Assembly: GCA_012845835.1 (NCBI GenBank)
Contig: JABAKD010000026.1
Span: forward strand, 3,087,199 to 3,151,198
From: Undaria pinnatifida
Taxonomy: Eukaryota > Sar > Phaeophyceae > Laminariales > Alariaceae
Reading direction: 5' to 3'
DNA: 64,000 nucleotides
Position 1 is the stretch's first letter, and the number at the start of each line of letters is the position of its first letter. Both the position numbers and the translations under genes were made by a program. Shown piece after piece: positions 56,001-64,000 of the stretch. Below the pieces are notes generated by a model. It saw nothing but the letters and a program-made list of their open reading frames with translations, ran no database searches and was not told where the DNA came from.

Positions 56001-59000
56001 TCCCGGGTTTCCTAGGCGCACACGGATCTTGCGACGGGTATGACGGACGACGGTGCTGCGGTGGTATATCGAAAACAGCTATCACTCTGTCTCTGACTCT
56101 CCAACAACTCAACATGGTCTAAAAATAACAATGTCCGTCATGAGTGTCTCGTGAATGTGTCACGTGGATGCTCGCCTAGCCCGGGTAGCCCAGGTGCTGC
56201 AGCGATGCTGGACCTGAGTTGAGTGGTGTTCCACACCTCCAGATGACCAAAGGTACGGTATGGGGATGTACTATCAACAGTCAGTCTTACGGCGTTTTTT
56301 TTTAGCATTTTAGAGCAGTACCCACGTTTTTCGGGACACTTGACTTGAAACTAGTATGGGCTCATTTTTTTAGTACCAAAAGGGGTTGGCACCCTCTCGC
56401 GCGATTGGCTATTAATTTTTTTCGTAACTGCTACGCTGCGCCAACAAAATGCGTTTGAAGCTCGTTTTTACGTAAGGTGCACAGCTACTCACGCGAGTGG
56501 CACAAACGTGCTAAAAACGGGGGTACAACACTCCCAGTACAAATAAAACACTTCGTACAATACTACAAGGGCTGCGCACCGCGGGCGGCTGACTCCGCCT
56601 GCCACGCTCGCGCAAGGAAGAATTCAACTAAAACATGTAAAGGGGGTAGAAAGAAGGGGCCCATGATTTGGTGCGAACAGCTAATTGACAATGCCAAGAG
56701 CTGCTTGTGCAGATATAATTGCCCTGTGCTGTGCTGTGTGTTTATTGGCGGTGTCACGTTCTGATCGGCAGCACTGGTGTAATTTGCGGGGGGGAAAACA
56801 CATGGGGACCGAGAAAGATCAACCAAAGAAAAAGCAAAAAGACGAGTACACAACACGTATACCTGGCACTGCCGTATGTTCGAAAGAAAGCACAGCGCAG
56901 CACGACACAGCACCGCAGTGCAGGGCAAGGCGCGCCACCGCACCGCACGGCATCGCACGGCGCTGCGCTGCTCAGCTACATATATAGCTGGGCTGATCTG
57001 AGCTGGGCGTGCATTGTGATTCAACAACGTAGTACCTGGTATGTTCAAACAAACCTGGTGTAGTAGTACCGGTACGTGGTATTGAATTTTGAAAAAAAAA
57101 AAAAAAAACTGAGAAGCGCTGAGAAGCGTGTTTCAAGCATCCGAGCATCTGAGCCCCCGCTCAGCCGTCTGGAGAGGAGAATGTATTGAGTTAGTGTGGG
57201 AAGCAAAAACATGGAGGGCGCGCAGAAAATCGATAGTTGTGAGTAGGTGTATAGGACTATCCATTAGACAACAGCGTCACTCTGACTTTGTGGTCTATTA
57301 ATAGTGGATAGACTCTCCGCTTCTGAGCCTATGGTGTGCGTGGGTTCGAATTCCGGTATCATGGAAAATAAATTGATATATAGGATCATCCACTAGACCA
57401 CCGTCACTGTGACTTTGTGGTCTAGAGGGTAGACTGTCCGTTTCTGACCCTGGTGTGCGTAAGTTCGAATCCCGGTGTCATCGGGGAAAAAAAGTTATAC
57501 TACTCATAAAAAAAGCACTGATAGTATACTCATAAAACTAGGAAACTGGGAGAAGCGCTGAGAAGAACAGAGTCACCGTGACATTGTGGCCTAGTGGATA
57601 AACTATCCGCTTATAAGCCTGGTGTAGGTGAGTTCGAATGCCGGTGATATCGGGAAAAAAAAATGACACTAAAAAAGCACTGATAGTATACTGATGAAAA
57701 AATAATAAACGGTGACAAGCGCTGAGAAGCGATTTTTCAGACATTCGAGCCCGCTCAGCCGTCCTGAGAGGGGAATGTCTTGAAGTTGGTTTGGGAGGCG
57801 AACAAAGTGGCGGCCGCTCAGGAAATCGATATTTGTAAGTAGTTCTATAACACCGCAGCCTTGGTGAGATTGAAATCGTGCAGAATTCCCAGGTTGAGGG
57901 TCAGCACTCTGGAACTTTCGAGTGCGAGTACCGAGGGTTGGGTTTGGGTGTCTTCGGAGTCAGGTATCGGTCGTGGTGGGTACGTTGGGTCTTGGTGGGT
58001 AATCGGTGATCGTGAGCATAGGTCCTTCGGGTGTCTTCTTCGAGACTTTCGCGCATACATTTTCTCGGGCCGGGTACCGGGTTCTTCTGTGTTCGGTTCA
58101 GGTGGAGCTGTCTATCGGTTGAGCTGTTTTCGAAGAGTTGTTTACTTGTCACGAAGAGCTGGCAAGTAGTAATGACCTGAGAACTGTAATCCTATGACCG
58201 ATGACAATGGAAACCCGATTTAGTTCGGCCAACAAGTTTTTCAAACTTTTTTTTGGGATGATTTGCTGAAATATTCCGGGTAACGTCGCTATGGGGGAAA
58301 AACGGTTAAAGTATTTGTTTTCTGGCTCTTGTTTTGGTCATGCGGTCCAACAGGTCAGTTTGTCTATTGTTCACGACTTGATCAACATTGTCCAACAAAC
58401 ACGATTGACCTTCGATCTCGAGATAGACAACCCATGGTCACTGCTCTTCGCTCCGGACAAGGTCACATGATTGTAGGTGACAGCGCTGAAGAGTTCATCT
58501 CGATCCATGCCCTAGGGCGTGAGAGGTTGCTTGTGTTGTCCTGTGGTCTTCCGTCACATCCTCTCAAAGTTCTGTTTTTCGCCCGTTGAGAGACGATAGA
58601 GAGTTTGTCTCAGTTTTTTACACACCAGCCGCCAAATGTGTTTTAAACAGAAGCCTGATCGGCGCCCGCCACAAATCACCGGCGGTAGAGTGAGCGCCGT
58701 ACAGCAAGGGGGGGCGGAGCCCCTAAAGAGCTCACCACGTTCAGAGTTCACGACGCTGTCGTTAATTTCGTCGAACGAAGTGTGTGGAGAACACGAAATT
58801 ACGCCGCGTCTAACCCAAGATCTGCTCGAGATTTCTGAAGCAGATGTTGCAGATTTCTGAAGCAAATGTTGGCCAAGATCGCCGCGAGAAATCGTTTTTT
58901 TCCGGAATTCTGGAAAGTTTAAAAACAAAATTCTACAAAATTGGCCCCATAAGCGACCGTCCAGGCAAAGTTTGGCTGGGATCTTCGGGAATTTCAAACT

Positions 59001-62000
59001 TTTGGTCTTCCATTATCACCGGTCTAACGAGGTTCGAAAATATCCGTCAAGGGGAAACGTGCCCTGTCAAGGGTGTACGACTGATTGTTCCACACTAAAA
59101 TCTAGTATGTTGGCGTCCGTAAAGGGAAAAGTATATAAACTTGCTGTCTATCACGCGGTGAAAGTGCTCTTTCCTGGCGTTTTGTTTTGTGTATCAGCGG
59201 CGGCAGGCTGTATAGCCCAAGGTGGACCACTACAGTAACACTCGTGGTAGAAACCTATGTGGGTACGTGAAAAACTCGATGACTGCCGTGCGCCATCGTT
59301 CACATAAAAGCTGCTTTTGATGACGCACGCTCAACCATGGCTTTCAAAGCGGGACCGAACAGCCCGACACAGGTCACCAGCTTTCAACAACAGCAACAAA
59401 CAGCCCGACACATATCACCAGCTTTCAACATCACCGAACAGCCGGACACATGCCAGCAGCTGTCGATAGACGAAGTAGAACATCAGGCAAGACAGCAGTA
59501 CATTCTATGCCATTGGCGGTGGGATATAAGCACCAACAATGCACAAGACCCCCCACCCATCCACTGCTACTGTAACTTTATTGTGTGCTGTAGGCAGGTG
59601 GTGCTGAAGTGATAAGCTGCGGCCACAGCTGCCGTGATACTGCTGTGCCACTGCGGTACTGCACACTGTTGCTTGCTGTGCGGCTGTGCTACTTGCTTAA
59701 ACTACGATTGGGCATGACGGTATGATAATCGATTTATGTCGTCGAGCAGTCGTGCTTGCCGCTTGGCGGTCCGGAGCAGCAGTGGCTTGTACAAGCAAAA
59801 GAAAAGCAAAAAGTATTGATAGTAGTAGCAGTAGCAGTAGTATAATAGTAGCAGTAGTAGACGGTGCTGAAATTGTCACTTGCGGCATGCCGTGCTTTTT
59901 CCTTGATACTGTTGCTGCGCTGCTTATACTACGCACTGCTTTTCTGGTGCTGCACACGTTACATTTTGTTGCTACTGCTACCTAGTAAAGGATGCGGTGA
60001 TGGGGGAACGAGAAAAGAGACCAGACAACCACACCAAATGCAAGGCAGGTGCAGCAAGCAGCTATGAATGAGATAATCCAAAATATTTGCGCCAGAAAGA
60101 CGATGCTTCTGCTGTTTTTTGCATATCAACATGTCTCCATCATCATCCGTCTACCTGTGCCTATTTGGTTGGTCGTCGAGACCCTCCTAGCCTTGGCCCC
60201 TCCTGACGCTCGGGGTCTTACGTCTTCTTTCAACATATCCATACCGAACACTGCAGTTTGGACAGGAAGAATCTCAGGCACCTGTCATAGGTACAAGCCA
60301 TGACATATGATACCGACCCTTCTACGGGCCGTTCCCGAAACCTGTCCTCCACCTATTCTCCGAGTGTACTTCCGTGATATCTTCATCTTGCGTCACCCCT
60401 TTCTTCGGTTCGACCTATACCATACAGCCACACTAGAAACGAACATATTGTACTCACAGATGAACATTGTACGACCACTTGTGATAGCTCCTGCGACGCC
60501 TCCACGACGTTGCCCTCCACGTATAGCATGTGGGCTCTGCCAAGCGCTCGCTGGATTTCTGGGGGGTAGTTCTTGCCGGCGGTCCTGGGAGCGGGGAAGC
60601 CGTCGGAGGTATGGCATGATCGAGACGACAAGCATGATCCAATGGAGGCGACACGGCGATAACGATGGGTTCACATGTTCACATTGTATCGTATCGGTTC
60701 AGGGCAACCGAGCACTTGGATCGTTTTTTTTACTACATGTATCATACCGTAATCCATTGAGAACGCCTCCCTCATTGAAGAAGCCCCCCCAAAAAAAATC
60801 GGCCGGGGATACATGAAAATTTTGAGAACGCAGGGGGCGAGCGTGTTTTGTTTTTGTTTTTTTCGCCCCCCTACCTTTGAGTTCGCTCCCGGGCGTTATT
60901 TTTTCGGCTATTTCTTGGCCACACCCACGGGGCGTTCACCAAAATCCAAGGCATTCATTCCGGCAACATTGTTGTTGCGGTTGGTTGTCGTTGTTATTGC
61001 TGCAGCTGTATTATTTCTCCACATTAAAAACTTACGCAACAATTCAAAATCGCGCACCACCTCGGTACTCCTCCAGACAAACGTAAGATTTGCAATGTCA
61101 TAATGTGGCGGTGCGCAACGCCAACAAGGCGCATGGCAACGCCAGAAAGGGTGTCGGGCGGAGGAGTGCTATCTCCCGGCGACGAACGGCGTAAGTCTTC
61201 CCCAATCGCCCTTTTGCTTCTTGAATGCTTTCTCGTAGATGCTGTTTAGGCCCGACATCGTTGGTTCCAGCGCGAGAGGTCCGCGGCGAAGTGTGTGTGT
61301 GTGCCCTGGCCAGGAAAAAAAGAGAGCAACGCCCCGGGGATTTTTTGCCCCGGGGGTGTTTTTTGTGGAATAACCCCCCTATGATACCTTTGAGAACGCC
61401 CCGGGCCGCATAAAAAGAAAAACACTTACAGGCGCCCCGGGAGGCGTTCCCAAGTGACACTACGGTATGTGTAGGAAAATAGAAAATAAAAATAAGGTCG
61501 TAGTGGAATGGCGGCAGCGGCGACATAGTTCTTGCCGCCGGTCTTGAGAGCGCGGAAGCCATTGGAGGGATGTATGATATGATACCATGGACACACCATA
61601 AGAATGTGATCGAAAAGGCGACACAGCCATCACATGCATGATGGTGGTGATGCGTACACATCATATGAATCGTGCTGATTCAGAAATATCACTTTTTACG
61701 TAGTACAGTGGTGTTTGTGGAGGCATCGAAGGGATTCTGGTTTTACAGGCGATTTTTGGTCGATCGTCTCGAGACGAAAAAATTAGGATAGCCCAGACAG
61801 CAGCGACAGAAGAGCTGTCGCGCTATCCAGATACGGCCGCCTGGGGCACAGGGGAGCGAGAGCGCGTAGCACCGTAGGATTGCAATGAGTCAAGCAGTGT
61901 GCCCATTAGAATTGATCGACTTTCCCACCCGCCCGCTCTGTCGCTCAAGAGGGGGGGAATCAGGTTGCAACAAGTCGGTGTAATTGTTGGGGGGGCTGTG

Positions 62001-63036
62001 AGAGGTTGATAGCCCCGCAGAAAAACGGAGCGTGGCTACGCTACGTACCAGAGTCCGGGTTGGCCTGATGCATAAAAACTTTGGAGAGGTTTCATAAGAG
62101 GTAGGTCGGGAGTTTGAGACGCCACCGTCACGCGGCCGGGGGCCGCTTGTGACATACCCTGGTACTTGTAATTTATTGTTATCTTGTTATTTTGCACAAC
62201 AGGGAAGAGGTCTACACGTGACAAAGATGAAAATTGACCTGAAATTCGTCGAACTCACGGCTGACGTCCTTGAAAATCAGTTATAAAATTAGACTAATCC
62301 ACAAATCTTGAGCCATAGCAAACAACCGACCATTAAAATACCGGTACGAAGCTACTCGTACGTCGCATGATAGATTTGATGAGCCCGATGTTCATTTTGA
62401 TAGGAACCAGAACGGAAACAACGTACGGTAGAAACGAAGGCAGCGGCGATCAAACCGGCGGCCACAACTGCATTTGCATAGCTCTTGCCGACGGTGCGGC
62501 GAGCGTGGAAGTCGTCGGAGTTGCGATACGATGTACACCACAAGCATTATCCCACGAGGCAGCGCGGCGGCCAAACACATCATGTGTGCCGCTTGCTTTA
62601 CATTACCTGGTGCACTCGTAACGTAGCTCTCAGCAGTAACTACCTGGTACTCAGCAAGCAGCTGTGACCAGCTCACCAGATAAACCCAAAAAGCACCTGT
62701 GGATTCGATGAGCTTGATGGCAGAAGACAAGGGACCTATTCGAACGAAGGCAGCGGCGAACAAACCCGCCGCCACAACTGCACACGCATCGTACGTGCGA
62801 GTACCACCGCGACCAGCAGGTCGGTCTCACCTTCCGATACGGCCAGTTTTAGGCTTCTTAGCTCGAGGGTTGACGAAGGCATCCTCCTCGTCTTCGCTGC
62901 TAGGAGCTGCTTGGCCTGGTTGAACCTTTCGGTTGCTCCTGGGACTCTTTTTACCCTTTGGAGCCCTGCCCGTACCCTTATCAATCCTCGTCTCAGGTGC
63001 CTTCCGCTTGGCCGCCCCTTCTTTCGTGGGGTTCAT
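50086..63036 (-). CDS. GTF3C3: TFIIIC TPR subunit (GTF3C3 / Tfc4 family)
   Basis: Five minus-strand exons, 63036-62831, 60584-60458, 54217-53954, 53551-52742 and 52095-50086, join in frame with GT-AG introns to 1138 residues ending YLSIG. Start: MNPTKEG, followed by a basic/acidic tail (residues 1-68); an in-frame Met 17 codons upstream is possible. TPR units begin with RAHMLYVEGNVVEAS (near 83), PYALLALIYQDSGKYQEAL (near 115) and ERARCLLELQKPKQALEVY (near 185). An acidic insert (EEEVDSDSD to EDGEDEPMD) occupies roughly 365-420. Further TPRs include IARVYAETGYFAESL across the exon 4/5 join and EVMYNLGRGYHHVGRPELA with ETAHNLCALYKRVGA at the C-terminus, which match the conserved ends of animal and yeast homologues. 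Known role: the protein is a nuclear scaffold of TFIIIC that contacts TFIIIB and recruits Pol III to tRNA-type genes. It is longer than the human protein (886 residues), mainly through the N-terminal tail, acidic insert and low-complexity linker in exon 5. Confidence 0.93.
52480..52650. repeat. dispersed repeat, copy 2 (partner at 2945-3215)
   Basis: Lies in intron 4 of the TFIIIC gene. Contains GGAAATACCGG, CTGTGCCAAGCGA and CCGGC/GCCGG words in the same order as the 3-kb copy. Confidence 0.5.
56560..56780 (+). repeat. dispersed repeat family Z, copy 2
   Basis: Plus-orientation partner of 17745-17975, in intron 2 of the TFIIIC gene. Shares CCGCGGGCGGCTGA, AATGCCAAGAGCT and GTCACGTTCTGA with the other copies. 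Confidence 0.7.
57109..57850 (+). mobile_element. cluster of three tRNA-like units between terminal direct repeats
   Basis: Direct repeats of about 140 bp (57109-57250 and 57712-57850) share AAGCGCTGAGAAGCG, CCCGCTCAGCCGTC and GAAAATCGATA-like words. Between them are three tRNA-like units at about 57283-57360, 57411-57480 and 57580-57651. Each has an A-box-like TGGTCTAGTGG or TGGCCTAGTGG, a CCGCTT anticodon-arm region and a B-box-like GTTCGAATCCC. The first two are preceded by an inverted A-box copy (CTAGACCAC facing GTGGTCTAG in unit 2). No unit folds as a proper tRNA, so they are SINE heads rather than tRNA genes. They lie in intron 2 of the TFIIIC gene, antisense to it. Confidence 0.7.
58245..59035 (+). 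repeat. dispersed repeat W, copy 2
   Basis: The uninterrupted partner of 34262-36420, in intron 2 of the TFIIIC gene. Frames are closed by stops in one copy or the other, so it is not an active gene. Confidence 0.75.
59036..60457. other. remainder of TFIIIC intron 2
   Basis: No gene seen. Contains an (AGTAGC)-type triplet-rich patch at 59815-59860. Confidence 0.4.
60570..60690 (-). repeat. local repeat copy 1, overlapping TFIIIC exon 2
   Basis: On the minus strand this covers the last ~105 nt of intron 1 and the first ~15 nt of exon 2. It reads SDGFPAPRTAGKNY in the exon's own frame. It is similar to 61525-61650 and 62480-62590 (TTCCGCGCTC or TTCCCCGCTC, then CGGCAAGAACTA). Confidence 0.65.
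61525..61650 (-). repeat. local repeat copy 2
   Basis: About 960 bp upstream (gene sense) of copy 1 in TFIIIC intron 1. The minus strand reads NGFRALKTGGKNYVAAAAI. Homology extends over about 125 bp, including GGCGACAC on plus. Confidence 0.65.
62430..62590 (-). repeat. local repeat copy 3
   Basis: A further ~955 bp upstream. The minus strand reads NSDDFHARRTVGKSYANAVVAAGLIAAAFVST up to a good 5' splice-like GTACGT; the second half is hydrophobic enough for a membrane helix. Its downstream part recurs as copy 4 at 62739-62795. Confidence 0.6.
62739..62795 (-). repeat. local repeat copy 4 (partial)
   Basis: The minus strand reads AVVAAGLFAAAFVR, matching the hydrophobic half of copy 3. It lies just after exon 1 of the TFIIIC gene. 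Confidence 0.6.
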
Positions 63037-63894
63037 CACCGCTACTCGGCACGAGTTTGAAAGATAGAGCACCGCGCGCTGCGTCACTGCGTTGCCTCTT
63101 CTCTCAGCTCTCAGCAGATATCTAAAAAGGTTTTCAAGAGAGCCTGAATGGCTTTACGTGTTCCGTACATTCCCGAACGTGCGGACGTGCGGGGTAGTGC
63201 GGGGCAATGAGAATCACATTTACTGGTTAGGGGTGCGGGAGCCGGTCCGAGCTCCGCATGTCCGAGCCGGGTATCGGGGTAGCGGGTAGCAACTCGCGAG
63301 TTGCATACAGCAGTACCTGGTATAAGAAATCAATTCCGGGGATGATAAGTACGTATCCCCTTATGATCTACCCTTACACCAAACCAGCTGGTAGCAGCAC
63401 AGCAGCACAGCAGCAGCACAGGCGATCTTCTCTCCTGGACACATGCTTTCGAAACCGCGACTGACTGGATCACGCAGCGTCACTCAGTACGACACCAACG
63501 CAAAGCCACCCCCAGTAGTCTTCAGATTTGTTTCGTCCCGCTCCCAGCGCTAGATTCAAGCAGCTATCTCGGCACGAGCACAGCACAGCAGCAAACTGCC
63601 AACGCATGGCTTCTTGGAAGAGGTGGGTGCAGATAGTCTGGGTGAAGGCGGGCTGCCGTCGAATCTCTATCGCTTCCGCTCGTGACTCTTGGCCAGAGCA
63701 TATATATACATGGAATGCCCGTCTTTCTCCTGGTGTCCTATCTGCAGTCCCTGTCCAGATCTACACGAGGCATGCCGTTTGGCCACCGCTGGCTGTATTT
63801 TTTTTTGGCAGCATGTGGTCGGTGCCTGATATTTGAATTTTTCGCACATTGGCAAAGACACCTGTCCCGCGATATCATGTCGATGATATAATAC
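63037..63894. other. upstream region of the TFIIIC gene
   Basis: No further gene. A basic tail codon run just above the start (in-frame Met at 63087) leaves the exact start open. No clear promoter motif. Confidence 0.35.
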
Positions 63895-64000
63895 CCCAAT
63901 TCGTCTAGTACCCAAGGGCTCAGCTCCGCGGGCGGCTGGAGCGAAGGACACAAGAAAATGTGAAGGGGACAGAAAGAAGATACCCATATGATTTGGTGCA
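63895..64000 (+). repeat. dispersed repeat family Z, copy 3, cut by window end
   Basis: Begins with CCCAAGGGCTCAGCTCCGCG and GGCGGCTGGAGC and matches the start of 56560-56780, including the ATGATTTGGTGC word at the window edge. Confidence 0.65.

Noticed and set aside
57283-57651. Three tRNA genes
   Set aside because: They have A- and B-box words but acceptor stems and anticodon arms do not fold; called SINE heads instead.

Overview
This looks like about 64 kb of nuclear DNA from a repeat-rich, intron-rich eukaryote of roughly even base composition. My best guess is a photosynthetic stramenopile (brown alga or relative), from the long introns, dense LINE, SINE, LTR and TIR fossils and the style of the two host genes. 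Nothing in the window proves the lineage, and I see no prokaryotic organisation, rRNA or CRISPR.

Only two host genes are convincing, both on the minus strand and both split by long, repeat-filled introns. (1) 5288-19275: an acyl-CoA dehydrogenase of the isovaleryl-CoA dehydrogenase type with a mitochondrial-type leader. Ten exons join in frame (451 codons); two introns use GC-AG splice sites; the last few codons were not found. (2) 50086-63036: the TPR subunit of RNA polymerase III factor TFIIIC (GTF3C3/Tfc4 family). Five exons give 1138 residues from start to stop.

The rest is mobile or repetitive DNA. 0-4.2 kb holds a pyrimidine tract, a dispersed repeat and an 18-bp minisatellite. 5-19 kb is the first gene, with a LINE 3'-end array and G-runs in intron 8, and a TIR element, a SINE piece and a tandem duplication in intron 2. 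19.8-21.8 kb has a tRNA-headed SINE and two very similar mini LTR elements (TRIM-like). 22.4-23.1 kb is a gene fragment facing its own inverted copy. 26.8-30 kb holds a dispersed 0.8-kb repeat and 42-bp arrays. 31.5-34.2 kb is a nest of Harbinger-like TIR elements. 37.9-45.2 kb is a Ty1/Copia fossil with a second TIR element inside it. 47.2-48.1 kb is another gene fragment folded back on itself. 50-63 kb is the TFIIIC gene; its introns hold a cluster of tRNA-like (Pol III type) units and a local peptide-coding repeat that runs into exon 2.

I found no obviously new biochemical system. The best leads are structural: two fold-back gene fragments, the tRNA-like cluster inside a TFIIIC gene, the TRIM pair with a tRNA-like core, stacked LINE 3' ends joined by G-runs, a repeat that shares sequence and reading frame with a TFIIIC exon, and a TIR element carrying a coiled-coil ORF behind an A15 run.
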